In this document: positions 28,500 to 37,618 of the stretch, piece after piece
Position numbering within the stretch: the first letter of the stretch is position 1
Layout: the number at the start of each line of letters is the position of its first letter
Notes under the pieces: model-generated
Database searches by the model: none
The model's input: the letters and a program-made list of their open reading frames with translations, nothing else
Told to the model about the DNA's origin: nothing
Source of the DNA: Actinomycetospora succinea
Lineage (GTDB): Bacteria; Actinomycetota; Actinomycetes; Mycobacteriales; Pseudonocardiaceae
Assembly (NCBI RefSeq): GCF_004363095.1
Contig: NZ_SNYO01000008.1
Coordinates: 1 to 64,000 of the forward strand
DNA length: 64,000 nt
Reading direction: 5' to 3'
Position numbers and translations under genes: made by a program

Positions 28500-29294
28500 G
28501 TGACGACGACCGAGTCCCGCCCGGCCCCCGGGGACCTGCTGCGCGGCTGGCGCACCCGCCGCCGGCGCAGCCAGATGGACCTCGCCCTCGACGTCGGCGT
28601 CTCCACCCGCCACCTGAGCTTCGTCGAGACCGGGCGGGCCCGGGCCAGCCGCGAGCTGCTCGTCGACCTCTGCGAGCACCTCGAGGTGCCGCTGCGCGAG
28701 CGGAACACGCTGCTGCTCGCGGCCGGCTTCGCCCCGACCTACAGCGAGTCCCGGCTCGACGCCCGCGCCCTCGACGCCGTCCGCGGCGCCCTCGAGCACC
28801 TGCTGACCGGCCACGAGCCGTTCCCCGCGCTGGTCGTCGACCGGTGCGGCGACGTCGTCATGGCCAACCGCGCCGTGAGCGCCCTGCTGGCGCTGCTGGA
28901 CCCGGCGCTGCTCGAGCCGCCGGTCAACGTCTACCGCCTGAGCCTGCACCCCGACGGCCTCGCGCCCCACGTCCGCAACCTGCCGGAGTGGGCCGGGCAC
29001 CTCCTGCACCGCCTCGAGCGCCTCAGCGACCTCACCGGCGACCCGCGGCTCGTGGCGCTGCGCGACGAGCTCACCGGCTACGTCCCGCCCGCCCCGACCG
29101 GCCCCGCGGCCCGCGCGGCGCACGTGATGCTCCCGCTGCACATCGCCCACCCCGACGGCGACCTGCGGCTCTACTCGACGATCACGCACTTCGGCGCGGC
29201 CTGGGACGTGACGCTGGACGAGCTGTCGCTGGAGTCCTTCGTCCCCGCCGACGACGCGACCCGCGCGGTGCTGGAGCGACTCGTCGCGGAGTAG
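28500..29294 (+). CDS. XRE-family regulator with MmyB-like ligand domain
   Basis: A 264-residue regulator. The N-terminal helix-turn-helix (about 12-70) includes WRTRRRRSQMDLALDVGVSTRHLSFVETGRARAS. A C-terminal MmyB-like PAS-type domain (about 90-260) contains ALVVDRCGDVVMANRAV. Such proteins often control a neighbouring redox enzyme gene and may bind fatty acid-like ligands. The divergent membrane protein gene is the nearest candidate. The GTG at 28500 is set by the leaderless promoter box. Confidence 0.87.
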   Translation: MTTTESRPAPGDLLRGWRTRRRRSQMDLALDVGVSTRHLSFVETGRARASRELLVDLCEHLEVPLRERNTLLLAAGFAPTYSESRLDARALDAVRGALEHLLTGHEPFPALVVDRCGDVVMANRAVSALLALLDPALLEPPVNVYRLSLHPDGLAPHVRNLPEWAGHLLHRLERLSDLTGDPRLVALRDELTGYVPPAPTGPAARAAHVMLPLHIAHPDGDLRLYSTITHFGAAWDVTLDELSLESFVPADDATRAVLERLVAE

Positions 29295-29313
29295 GGACAG
29301 GGTGGTCGCGGGG

Positions 29314-29376
29314 GGCGAGGGGCACGGTCGGCAGGTCTGCAAGGCCCTCGATCATGCGCACCGTGCCCCTCGCGCC
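29314..29376 (+). repeat. dispersed palindromic repeat, copy 2
   Basis: The best-formed copy. GCGAGGGGCACGGT (29315-29328) pairs perfectly over 14 bp with ACCGTGCCCCTCGC (29360-29373). The core GATCATGCGC is at 29350-29359. It lies between convergent genes and could terminate both. Confidence 0.7.
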
Positions 29377-29379
29377 GCC

Positions 29380-29985
29380 CTAGCCGCGGCGGGTGGCGTG
29401 GACCGCGATCACCGGGTCGTCGGAGGACTCCCGGCGCTGCGCCACCGCCTCGTCGAACGCGCCGGCGTCGCGCAGGTAGGTCGCGACGATGGCCGCGCGC
29501 TGCCGGTCGTCGGCGGCCAGCCAGCCGCGGATCGCCTTGGTGGGGAAGCAGCGGTTGGAGAACGTCAGCGCGAACGTCCCGCCCGGGCGCAGCACCCGGC
29601 CGACCTCGGCGCACACGGCGACCGGCTGCACGAGGTAGTCGATCGAGACGGTGCAGACGACGGTGTCGAAGACCGCGTCGGCGAAGGGGAGCGCGGGGTC
29701 GGCGTTGAGGTCGCGCACCACGCGCTCGTCGGCCATGGGGTTGGCGTCGAGCTCGGCCGCGTTCATCCCGAGCACCGTGAGGTGGCGCGGGCGTGTATGC
29801 AGGTGGGAGACCCAGGAGCTCATGAGGTCGAGCACGTCGCCGTCCACGCCGACCTCGTCGTAGAACGCGCCGACCGCGGCGATCGCGCCGTCGTCGATGT
29901 GCTGCACCAGGCGCGGCGGGCCGTAGAAGCCGGCGTCGTCGCCGTCGTCGGCGCGGTCGAAGAACCCGGGCGGGAAGTCGGTCAC
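29380..29985 (-). CDS. class I SAM-dependent methyltransferase
   Basis: A 201-residue methyltransferase-like protein. The SAM site is VLDLMSSWVSHL, somewhat atypical in lacking the GxGxG pattern. It is followed by VLGMNAAELDANP, DLNADPALPFADAVFDTVVCTVSIDYL and the motif EVGRVLRPGGTFALTFSNR. The substrate is unknown. The GTG at 29985 is used. The palindromic repeat copy 2 ends 4 bp after its stop. Confidence 0.75.
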   Translation of the reverse strand: MTDFPPGFFDRADDGDDAGFYGPPRLVQHIDDGAIAAVGAFYDEVGVDGDVLDLMSSWVSHLHTRPRHLTVLGMNAAELDANPMADERVVRDLNADPALPFADAVFDTVVCTVSIDYLVQPVAVCAEVGRVLRPGGTFALTFSNRCFPTKAIRGWLAADDRQRAAIVATYLRDAGAFDEAVAQRRESSDDPVIAVHATRRG

Positions 29986-30074
29986 GGGCCCCGGGTATCC
30001 CGGCGGACGCCGTCACATGTGATCCGGGCGGTGGCGACGGGCCCCACCGGTCAGCGTCGCCCACGATGGACCGC

Positions 30075-30959
30075 ATGGCCGACCCCACCACGGTCCTGTC
30101 CGCCGGTCCCTCGCTGGCCGAGGACGGCGACGCCCTCACCGACGTGGCCGCGTTCCCCGTGCTCCGGCCGCTGTCGCCGCGCTACGCCGACCTCGGCGGC
30201 GACGGCCGCGTGACGACCGTGGCGCTGGCCCGGTGGTTCGAGGAGGCGCGGATCGCCGCGGAGCTGCCCCGCTTCCGGCGCCTCGTCGAGGACGGCGGGT
30301 TCGGGTCGTTCCGCGTGCTGCTCGCCGCCCAGCGGATCCGCGCCCTCGCGCCGATGACCCTCGGCGACGACTACCGCGTCGGCACCGGTGTCCGGCGCGT
30401 CGGCGGGTCGTCGTACTCCTACGGGCACGGGGTGTTCGCCGGCGACCGGTGCGTCGCGATCTCCGACTCGGTGACCGTGCTGGCCGGCGGCGCCGGTCCG
30501 TGCGGCCTGCCCGACGAGCTGCGGGCCGACCTCGCCGCGATGGTGATCGACGAGCCCGGCGGCGTCCCGGCCCGTCCGGACGCCGGGCGCCACGACCGCG
30601 CCTCGTACCCGTTCGGCCACACGATCACCACGCGCATCGGCGACGTCGACACCAACCGCCACGTCAACAACGTCGCGGTCCTGTCCTGGTACGCCGACGC
30701 GGTCGCCACCTGGCAGAGCGACCACCTCGACGCCCCGCGCGACGGCGGCCCGCCCGAGGCGCTGGCCCCGAGCGCGTGGGAGGTGCAGTACGTCGCCGAG
30801 GTCGCCCACCCCCGCACCTACGACGTCGCCCTCGCCGTCGACGAGACCCCCGACGGCCACCGCTACCGGGCCGGCCTCTTCGCGGGGGAGCGGTGCGTGG
30901 GCCTCGCCGACGGCTTCGGGGCCGCGGTCGAGGAACGCGGCGCGCACCCGTCACGTTGA
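30075..30959 (+). CDS. acyl-CoA thioesterase-like double hotdog protein
   Basis: A 294-residue protein with two hotdog folds of the 4-hydroxybenzoyl-CoA thioesterase type. One has RYADLGGDGRVTTVALARWFEEAR near 38-60. The other has TRIGDVDTNRHVNNVAVLSWYADA near 185-210. The DTNRHVNN segment is the typical active-site loop. The acyl-CoA substrate is unknown. An ATG at 30066 would add three residues; 30075 fits a CACGAT box 7 bases upstream. Confidence 0.8.
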   Translation: MADPTTVLSAGPSLAEDGDALTDVAAFPVLRPLSPRYADLGGDGRVTTVALARWFEEARIAAELPRFRRLVEDGGFGSFRVLLAAQRIRALAPMTLGDDYRVGTGVRRVGGSSYSYGHGVFAGDRCVAISDSVTVLAGGAGPCGLPDELRADLAAMVIDEPGGVPARPDAGRHDRASYPFGHTITTRIGDVDTNRHVNNVAVLSWYADAVATWQSDHLDAPRDGGPPEALAPSAWEVQYVAEVAHPRTYDVALAVDETPDGHRYRAGLFAGERCVGLADGFGAAVEERGAHPSR

Positions 30960-30966
30960 CCCCGTC

Positions 30967-31680
30967 GTGACGACCTCCGAGCTGGGAACGGGTCCACGGG
31001 TCGTGGAGCCCGGCGCGCGGGCCGGGATGGCGGGCGTGCTGCTCGCGCTCGTGGTCATCGGCGCGATGCACCTCGTCGGGCCCTCGTCGCGCGTCGACCC
31101 GGTCCGGCGCACGATCAGCGAGTACGCGCTGGTCCCGGGCGGGTGGCTCTTCGACGTCGCGGTGGTCGCCCTGGCCCTGGGGTCGGCGGGCGTGATCGCG
31201 GCGCTGGTCGCCGCGCGGCTGGCGCCGGCGCGCTCGCTGCCGGTCGTGCTGCTCGGGGCGTGGTGCGTCGGGCTGGTCCTCGTCGTCGCGTTCGAGAAGA
31301 CCAACTGGTCGATCGGGCCCAGCCTCTCGGGCTACATCCACCGCTACGCGAGCCTCGTCGCGTTCATCGCCCTGCCCCTCGGCGCGCTGCTGCTCGCCCG
31401 GCGCCACCGCCACGACCCGGCCGCCCGCCCGTTCCGGATCGGGGTGCGGATCGGCTCGTGGCTGGCGCTGGCGTCGTTCCTCCCGATCGTCGGGGCCATC
31501 GCGCTGCGCGGAGTGACCGGCGTGCCGTGGTGGCGCGCGGTCCCGCTGGGCCTGCTCGAGCGGGGCCTCGCGCTCGCCGAGGTGCTGGTGGTGGCCCTGC
31601 TCGGGGCCTGGGCCCTGGCGCACGCCCGCCGCTCGACGCCGCGCGGGAGTGATCAACCCCTGGACTGGCCCGCCGCGTAG
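30967..31680 (+). CDS. DUF998 family membrane protein
   Basis: A 237-residue protein with six predicted hydrophobic helices. The DUF998 signature VDPVRRTISEYAL follows helix 1. The second conserved part, IGPSLSGYIHRYASLVAFIALP, lies mid-protein. The function of the family is unknown. The GTG at 30967 is 7 bp after the thioesterase stop, so the two are probably cotranscribed. Confidence 0.78.
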   Translation: MTTSELGTGPRVVEPGARAGMAGVLLALVVIGAMHLVGPSSRVDPVRRTISEYALVPGGWLFDVAVVALALGSAGVIAALVAARLAPARSLPVVLLGAWCVGLVLVVAFEKTNWSIGPSLSGYIHRYASLVAFIALPLGALLLARRHRHDPAARPFRIGVRIGSWLALASFLPIVGAIALRGVTGVPWWRAVPLGLLERGLALAEVLVVALLGAWALAHARRSTPRGSDQPLDWPAA

Positions 31681-31683
31681 CGT
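31678..31683 (+). promoter_or_regulatory. -10 element of the leaderless decarboxylase gene
   Basis: TAGCGT, overlapping the DUF998 stop codon, then 8 bases and GTG at 31692. Confidence 0.45.
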
Positions 31684-31691
31684 CCTGCCGC

Positions 31692-33035
31692 GTGTGGGAG
31701 GAAGCGCTCGACCGGGCCCGGCGGTTCGCGGGCGACTGGCTCGCGTCGTTGCCGGAGCGCCCGGTCGGTCGGCCCGTCGACGGGGCGCTCGCCCTCGACG
31801 GCCAGCTTCCGGAGCGCGGCACCCCGGCCCCGCAGGTCCTCGACGACCTCGCCGCCGCGCTCGACCCCGGGCTGGTGGCGACGCCCGGGCCGCGCTACTT
31901 CGGGTTCGTCACCGGCGGCTCGCTGCCGGTGGCGCTGGGCGCCGACTGGATGGTGTCGGCGGCCGACCAGAACGTCGCCGCCCGCGTGATGTCGCCGGCG
32001 ATGGCCGCGGTGGAGGAGGTCACCGGCCGGTGGGTCGTCGACCTGCTCGGGCTCCCCGCCGGCAGCGCGCTCGGCTTCGTCACCGGTGCGCAGATGGCCA
32101 ACGTCGTGTGCCTCGCCGCGGCCCGGCACGCCCTGCTCGCGGCGGCCGACTGGGACGTCGGGACCGACGGGCTCGCCGGCGCCCCGGTGCCGACCGTCGT
32201 GGTCGGCGAGCAGGCCCACTCGACGATCCTGCAGGCCCTGCGCCTGCTCGGCTTCGGCTCGGGGCGCGCGGTGCGCGTGCCCGCCGACGAGCAGGGACGA
32301 ATGCGTCCCGACGTGCTGGCCGACCTCCTGGCGTCGATCGACGGCCCCGTCCTCGTGTGCGCGCAGGCGGGGCAGGTCGACACCGGCGCGTCGGACCCGC
32401 TCGACGCGATCGCCGAGGTCGTGGCCGCCCGGGACCAGCGCTGGCTGCACGTCGACGGGGCGTTCGGGCTCTGGGCCGCGGCCGCCCCGCAGCGTCGCCA
32501 CCTGGTCGCGGGCGCCGAGCGCGCGGACTCGTGGACCGTCGACGGCCACAAGTGGCTCAACGTCCCCTACGACTGCGGCATGGCGATCGTCCGCGACCCG
32601 GCGGCGCTGACCGCGGCGATGAGCCTGTCCGCGGCCTACCTCCCGATGGAGGTCGCCGACCCCTCCAGCCGCGTCCCCGAGAGCTCGCGGCGCGCGCGGG
32701 CGCTCCCGGTGCACGCCGCCCTGCGACACCTCGGCCGCGACGGCGTCGCCGACCTCGTCGAGCGCTGCTGCACGCTCGCCCGCCAGGCCGCCGACGACCT
32801 CGGCACGCACCCCGGCATCGAGATCCTCAACGACGTGGTGCTCAACCAGGTCCTCTTCCGCCCGCGCGACGGCGACGCGCGCGAGCTCGCCGCCGCCGTC
32901 GCGCGCGACGGCACCTGCTGGGTCGGGACGACCGTGTGGCAGGGCCGTCCGGCGGTGCGCCTGTCGGTGTCGAACTGGTCGACGACCCCGGACGACATCC
33001 GGCGCTCCACCGCCGCCATCACCCGGCTGCTGTGA
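31692..33035 (+). CDS. group II PLP-dependent decarboxylase
   Basis: A 447-residue PLP enzyme of the aromatic amino acid/glutamate decarboxylase class. The PLP lysine is in SWTVDGHKWLNVPYDCG (about residue 285). The cofactor-contacting HVDGAFGLWAAA lies about 35 residues earlier, and TPGPRYFGFVTGGSLP near the N-terminus. The substrate (an aromatic or aliphatic L-amino acid) cannot be told. It overlaps the convergent methyltransferase gene by 17 bp. Confidence 0.88.
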   Translation: MWEEALDRARRFAGDWLASLPERPVGRPVDGALALDGQLPERGTPAPQVLDDLAAALDPGLVATPGPRYFGFVTGGSLPVALGADWMVSAADQNVAARVMSPAMAAVEEVTGRWVVDLLGLPAGSALGFVTGAQMANVVCLAAARHALLAAADWDVGTDGLAGAPVPTVVVGEQAHSTILQALRLLGFGSGRAVRVPADEQGRMRPDVLADLLASIDGPVLVCAQAGQVDTGASDPLDAIAEVVAARDQRWLHVDGAFGLWAAAAPQRRHLVAGAERADSWTVDGHKWLNVPYDCGMAIVRDPAALTAAMSLSAAYLPMEVADPSSRVPESSRRARALPVHAALRHLGRDGVADLVERCCTLARQAADDLGTHPGIEILNDVVLNQVLFRPRDGDARELAAAVARDGTCWVGTTVWQGRPAVRLSVSNWSTTPDDIRRSTAAITRLL

Positions 33036-33759
33036 CCCGCGCCCGATAGAAGGCGAGCGTCCCGAACACCCACCGGCGGCGCTCGACGACCTCGGCGTCG
33101 ACGAAGCCGGCGTCGGTCAGGAGCGCGACGACGTCGTCGACGGGGGAGAGCTGCGGGCGCAGGTCCTCCTCGTGCCCGTGGCCGTGCGTATGTCCGTGGC
33201 CGTGGCCGTGTCCCTCGCTCCGCTGCACCCGGCTGATCGCGTGCATCGCCGCGCCGGCCGCCCGGGAGACCGGGCCGGTCGAGCGCTCGCCCTCCATGTC
33301 CACGATGTGCACCGTGCCGCCGGGCCGCAGGACCCGGCGCGCCTCGCGCAGGGCGCGCGCCTGCTGGTCGGCCGGCAGGTGGTGGAGCATCAGGGACGAG
33401 AGCACGCGGTCGACGTGGCCGTCGGGCAGCGGGAGGTCGTCGGCGAAGCCCTGCTCCAGGCGCACGCCGTCACCGAGCTTGGTGCGGGCACGCGCCAGCG
33501 CGGCGGGGTCCGGGTCGAGACCGATCAGCTCGACGTCGGGGTGGCGGCGGGCCACCGCGGCGAGGACGTTGCCGGTCCCGCAGCCGATCTCCAGCACGCG
33601 CCCGTCGCGCGGAGGATCGGCCTGCTCGACGAGGCGCCGGTGCGACGGGCCCGCCCCGAGCACGCGGCTCATCACGTCGTACAGGAACTGAGGCGCACCC
33701 CCGGGCATCCCGGGCAGGTAGGCCCGGCCCGAGGTGGTGGCGTGCTCCGGCTCCGTCAT
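33019..33759 (-). CDS. SAM methyltransferase with a His-rich loop
   Basis: A 246-residue UbiE-like class I methyltransferase. The SAM loop is VLEIGCGTG (55-63), followed by LIGLDPDPAALA and the motif EARRVLRPGGTVHIVDME. An unusual insert at residues 184-196 has seven His residues alternating mostly with Gly (33172-33210), which could bind Zn, Ni or Cu. The ATG at 33759 has a GAGGAGAG ribosome site. The substrate is unknown. It is divergent from an AraC gene. Confidence 0.85.
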   Translation of the reverse strand: MTEPEHATTSGRAYLPGMPGGAPQFLYDVMSRVLGAGPSHRRLVEQADPPRDGRVLEIGCGTGNVLAAVARRHPDVELIGLDPDPAALARARTKLGDGVRLEQGFADDLPLPDGHVDRVLSSLMLHHLPADQQARALREARRVLRPGGTVHIVDMEGERSTGPVSRAAGAAMHAISRVQRSEGHGHGHGHTHGHGHEEDLRPQLSPVDDVVALLTDAGFVDAEVVERRRWVFGTLAFYRARVTAAG

Positions 33760-33773
33760 GCTGGACTCTCCTC

Positions 33774-34739
33774 GTGGAACGGGATTCGGTGTCGACGTCC
33801 ACGATCGCCGTGTCCCCACCAGGCGACAAGGGACGGAGCGCGACCACGATAGGACGTTCTTCGGATGTCCGGCTGGTCGGCTACCCGCGGTCCGCCGACG
33901 GGCTCGACGTCACCGTCGCGCGCTCGGTCGGCGGGCGCGCGTCCGCCGGACCGTCCGTCAGCGAGCCGCATGCGCACGACTTCCTCCTGCTGCTGCTCGT
34001 CGAGCGCGGGACCAGCACGATGCGGGTGGACGGCCGCGACGTCCCGCTCGCGCCGGGTGACGTGCTCGTCCTCGCGCCCGGCGCGGTCGTCGCGCCGCAC
34101 GCCGGGCACGTCGAGCCCGACACCGAGGTGTGGATGGTGTTCTTCCCCGCCGACGTCGTCGACCCGGCGACCACGGGCTCGCTGGTCTCGTGGCGCTCGC
34201 ACCCGCTGCTCGCCCCGCTCGTCGGGCCCGGGCGGGCCGGCGGCCAGCGGTTCAGCGTGCCGGCGGGGGAGCGGGCGGGGTGGCTGGCGCACGTCCGCGC
34301 CCTCGACGCCGAGCTGCGGGAACGCCGGGACGGCGCCGCGGCGGCGGTCCGGGCGTACCTGACCCTGCTGCTCGTCGGGCTCACGCGGCTCGAGGCCGTC
34401 GTCACCGACGAGCTCCGCGACCGCGACGAGCCCCTGCTCGCGGCGGTCTTCGACGTCGTCGAGCGCCGGTTCCGCGAGCCGCTGTCCCTGCGCGACGTGG
34501 CGTCCGCGGTCGGGCTCACGCCGGGTCACGTGACGACGATCGTGCGGCGGCGCACCGGGCGCACGGTCCAGCAGTGGATCACCGAGCGGCGCCTGCGGGA
34601 GGCCCGCCGACTGCTGCACGACACCGACCTGACCGTGGCCGCCGTCGCCGCCCGGGTGGGGTTCCGCGACGCCGGGTACTTCGTGCGTCGGTTCCGTGCC
34701 GAGCACGGGGTCCCACCCGGGCGGTGGCGCGCGGCGTGA
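33774..34739 (+). CDS. AraC-family regulator
   Basis: A 321-residue regulator. The N-terminal cupin sensor domain (about 60-130) includes SEPHAHDFLLLLLVERGTSTMRVDG and LAPGDVLVLAPGAVVAPHAGH. Two helix-turn-helix motifs (about 215-318) follow, ending DAGYFVRRFRAEHGVPPGRWR. The start is uncertain: GTG codons at 33774, 33789 and 33816 are all possible. It lies divergent to the His-rich methyltransferase, a possible target. Confidence 0.86.
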   Translation: MERDSVSTSTIAVSPPGDKGRSATTIGRSSDVRLVGYPRSADGLDVTVARSVGGRASAGPSVSEPHAHDFLLLLLVERGTSTMRVDGRDVPLAPGDVLVLAPGAVVAPHAGHVEPDTEVWMVFFPADVVDPATTGSLVSWRSHPLLAPLVGPGRAGGQRFSVPAGERAGWLAHVRALDAELRERRDGAAAAVRAYLTLLLVGLTRLEAVVTDELRDRDEPLLAAVFDVVERRFREPLSLRDVASAVGLTPGHVTTIVRRRTGRTVQQWITERRLREARRLLHDTDLTVAAVAARVGFRDAGYFVRRFRAEHGVPPGRWRAA

Positions 34740-36206
34740 TCAGACGAGCGCCGGTTCCGCGGCCGGCGTCACCGGCACGTGCCGCAGCGTCGCCACGACC
34801 AGCGCCGACACCGCGAGCAGGAGGACGGCTGCGACGGCGGCGGTGACGGAGACGGCGCTCGTGAACGCGTCGCGGGCGGGCCCGAGGACGTCCGGGTCGG
34901 CGCTGGTCACGGCGCCGGCGAGCCCCTCGCGGGCGGCCGCCGGGACGTCGGCGGGCAGCAGGGTCCGGTACACGGCGACCGCGAGGCTGCCCATCCCGGC
35001 GAGCCCCACCGCCATGCCGAGCTCCTGACCGGTCTCCGAGAGCGAGGACGCCGACCCGGCCTGCGCGGCCGGGGCCGACCCGACCACGAGGCCCACGCCG
35101 AGCCCGCCGGGCAGGCCCATCCCGAACAGCGCGACCGTGAAGGCGGCGATCATCGGCACGGTGCCGGCGGGCGCCGCGAGCGCGACGCCGGCGAGCCCGA
35201 CCGCCGTGAGCGCCGTGCCGCCGGCCATCACCCACGCCGGGCGGACGCGCCGCGCGAGGACCGGGCCCGCGAGCACCCCGACCAGCATCGCCACGGTGCC
35301 GGGCAGCGTCGCGAGGCCCGCGGTGAGCGGGTCGAGGCCGGCCACGAGCTGCAGGTCCTGGGTGACCACGAGGAACATCCCGCCCATCACCACGCCGCCG
35401 AGCAGCATCGTGCCCAGCGCGCCGCGCAGGGCCGGGTGGGCGAGCAGGCGCAGGTCGAGCAGCGGGTGCTCGAGGCGGCGCTGGCGACGGACGAACGCGG
35501 TCCCGGCCGCGACCCCGACGACGAGTGCGACGACGGTCGACGCGCCGAGGTCACCCCGGGCCACCGCCTTCACGGCGTGGACCACCGGCAGCAGCGCGAG
35601 CAGCGACAGGGCGACGCTCGCGGGGTCGAGCCGCCCGACGCCCGTGCCGCGCCCCTCGGGCAGCAGGCGCGGCCCGACGGCCAGCAGCAGCACCATCACC
35701 GCGACACCGGGCAGGAACACCGAGCCCCACCAGAAGTGCTCGAGCAGCAGCCCGCCGAGAGCCGGCCCGAGCGCGCCGCCCACCATGATCGCGGAGAAGA
35801 CGGTCGCGACGGCCATGCCCTGCCGGCGCGGGTCGGGATAGAGGCTCGTGACCAGCGCGAGCGCCGAGGGCATGAGCGTGGCGCCGGCGACGCCGAGCGC
35901 CGCGCGGGCGGCGATGAGCAGCTCCGGGGTCGGCGCGAACGCCGCCGCGAGCGAGGCCGCGCCGAACGCCGCGGCACCGATCAGCAGCAGGTGCCGCCGC
36001 CCGATGCGGTCGCCGAGGCTGCCCATGGTCACGAGGAACCCGGCGACGAGGAAGCCGTAGACGTCGGTGATCCAGAGCTGTTGGGCCGCGTCGGCGTGTA
36101 GGTCCTCGGCGAGCCGCGGCAGGGCCACGAGCAGCACGGACAGGTCGAGCGCGACGAGCAGGGCCGGGAGGGTGAGGACGGCGAGGGCGAGCCGTGCGCG
36201 GGTCAT
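34740..36206 (-). CDS. MFS drug-efflux transporter, DHA2 (EmrB/QacA) type
   Basis: A 488-residue, 14-helix drug:proton antiporter. DHA2 motifs include LDLSVLLVALPRLAEDL (helix 1), MGSLGDRIGRRHLLLIGA (motif A) and LGPALGGLLLEHFWWGSVFL (antiporter motif C region). It is the last gene of an operon with an ArsR-like regulator and an SRPBCC protein, all joined by ATGA overlaps. This suggests inducible efflux; the compound is unknown. Confidence 0.9.
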   Translation of the reverse strand: MTRARLALAVLTLPALLVALDLSVLLVALPRLAEDLHADAAQQLWITDVYGFLVAGFLVTMGSLGDRIGRRHLLLIGAAAFGAASLAAAFAPTPELLIAARAALGVAGATLMPSALALVTSLYPDPRRQGMAVATVFSAIMVGGALGPALGGLLLEHFWWGSVFLPGVAVMVLLLAVGPRLLPEGRGTGVGRLDPASVALSLLALLPVVHAVKAVARGDLGASTVVALVVGVAAGTAFVRRQRRLEHPLLDLRLLAHPALRGALGTMLLGGVVMGGMFLVVTQDLQLVAGLDPLTAGLATLPGTVAMLVGVLAGPVLARRVRPAWVMAGGTALTAVGLAGVALAAPAGTVPMIAAFTVALFGMGLPGGLGVGLVVGSAPAAQAGSASSLSETGQELGMAVGLAGMGSLAVAVYRTLLPADVPAAAREGLAGAVTSADPDVLGPARDAFTSAVSVTAAVAAVLLLAVSALVVATLRHVPVTPAAEPALV

Positions 36207-36982
36207 CGGATCTCCTCGAGCCAGGTGCGCCAGCGGGGGCGCTCGCGGTCGGCGACGGTGGCCGCGTCGGTGCCCGGGCCGTCGAAGAGGGACAGGTGGA
36301 CGGTGGCGTGACCGCCCGCGGTGGCGAGGTCGGCGATCCCCGGTGCGGGCGCGTCGAGGTGCAGGACGATGCCGCTGAGGTGCGTGCCGGGGGAGAGGGC
36401 GGTGACGGTGCCGGCGAGCTCCGGGGTGGCGGTGAGGGTCACGTGGTCGCCGACCCGTGCCCCGTCGAGGCCCGCGGCGGCGAGCAGGGTCGCCCAGGTG
36501 TCGGGCTGCGACCCGCCGAGGCGGGCTCCCTCGGAGATCGTCGCCGACCGCCGGCCCGCGAAGTGCGCGAGGTAGACGCGCAGGCCCTCCAGCGCGGTGC
36601 CCATGCCCTCGCGCAGGGCGTCGATCTCGTCGTCCCAGTCGTCGCCGTCGCCGAAGCCGCTCATCACCATGCGCACGACGCACGTGCCCTCGTCGCGCGT
36701 GGACACGAGCCACTCGGTGGCGAGCGTGGTGGTCTCCTCGCCGGCGGGCCAGGTCGCCGCGGTGGCGAAGCGCTCCGGCGCGTCGTAGGCGGTCACGGTG
36801 CCGCCCTCGCCGAAGCCGCCGCCCATGTCGAAGGCGAACTCGCCGCCGACGTGCTCGCCGACCCTCGTCGGGTGCAGCCAGGCGCTGATGCCGGGCCCGG
36901 TCGCGATCGCGTCCCAGACCTGCTCGGGGGTGCCGGACACCGTGACCTCGAGATCGACGGTGCGGGGGTCCTGGTCGGTCAT
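36203..36982 (-). CDS. SRPBCC (AHSA1/START-like) protein
   Basis: A 259-residue protein. The N-terminal part is an AHSA1-type ligand-binding domain (about 5-140: VDLEVTVSGTPEQVWDAIATGPGISAWLHPTRV). The C-terminal part (about 150-255) looks like a second, diverged START unit. The family binds hydrophobic ligands in a helix-grip pocket. Such genes coupled to ArsR regulators are common. ATGA overlaps link it to genes on both sides. Confidence 0.83.
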   Translation of the reverse strand: MTDQDPRTVDLEVTVSGTPEQVWDAIATGPGISAWLHPTRVGEHVGGEFAFDMGGGFGEGGTVTAYDAPERFATAATWPAGEETTTLATEWLVSTRDEGTCVVRMVMSGFGDGDDWDDEIDALREGMGTALEGLRVYLAHFAGRRSATISEGARLGGSQPDTWATLLAAAGLDGARVGDHVTLTATPELAGTVTALSPGTHLSGIVLHLDAPAPGIADLATAGGHATVHLSLFDGPGTDAATVADRERPRWRTWLEEIR

Positions 36983-37569
36983 GACTCGTCCTTGTCCGTG
37001 GGGGCCGGCACCGGGTGCGCGCCGACGATCAGGCGGTGGGGGCGGCCGTCCGGCGCGTGGTACCGGGCGGCGAGCTCGCGGACGGCGGTGCCGAGCTCGT
37101 CGGCGAACGCGGCCCGCTCCGCTGCGGAGGCGAAGGCGATCTCGGTGTCGATCGCGAGGGTCGCCAGGCGCTTGTCCTGGGCGTCGGCGCGGCGGGCGAG
37201 GTCGCCGACCTCGCGCACGAGCCGTCCCCCGAGGGCGAGCAGGTAGCGCGCCGAGAGCCGGTCGGAGACCCGCTCGGGGCTGCTCGCGGCCTCGCCGAGC
37301 GCGGCGGGGGAGACGAGGTAGGAGGCGGCGGAGGCCTCGAGCATCCGTTCGGTCAGCCCGCGCTTCGGTCGCTGGGCGACCTCGCGCACCAGGCCGTGGG
37401 CCTCGAGCGTCCGCAGGTGGTAGTTGACCTTCTGTCGGGTGAGGCCGACCCGTCCGGCCAGGGTGGAGGCCGATCCGGGCTCGGCGAGCGCGGCCAGCAG
37501 GCGCGCGCGCAGCGGGTCGACGGCCGCCGCGGCGGCGGCCGGTTCGTCGATCACGTCCACGTCGAGCAC
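36979..37569 (-). CDS. ArsR-like winged-helix regulator
   Basis: A 196-residue regulator. The N-terminal winged helix (about 17-75) has DPLRARLLAALAEPGSASTLAGRVGLTRQKVNYHLRTLEAHGLVREV. The helical C-terminal half may sense a ligand or dimerise. There are no metal-binding cysteines. The GTG at 37569 begins the gene. The TTGACAA-N6-TTGTCAA palindrome 15 bp upstream is the likely operator, which would control this efflux operon and perhaps the divergent folate gene. Confidence 0.86.
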   Translation of the reverse strand: MLDVDVIDEPAAAAAAVDPLRARLLAALAEPGSASTLAGRVGLTRQKVNYHLRTLEAHGLVREVAQRPKRGLTERMLEASAASYLVSPAALGEAASSPERVSDRLSARYLLALGGRLVREVGDLARRADAQDKRLATLAIDTEIAFASAAERAAFADELGTAVRELAARYHAPDGRPHRLIVGAHPVPAPTDKDES

Positions 37570-37584
37570 GGACCCACGACAACA

Positions 37585-37604
37585 TTGACAAGAAAATTTG
37601 TCAA
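37585..37604. promoter_or_regulatory. operator palindrome between divergent genes
   Basis: TTGACAA-N6-TTGTCAA in an AT-rich patch. The outer TTGACA on the minus strand also fits a -35 box for the regulator gene. Repressor binding here would block that promoter. Confidence 0.6.
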
Positions 37605-37618
37605 ATAGGGGAGCGGCC

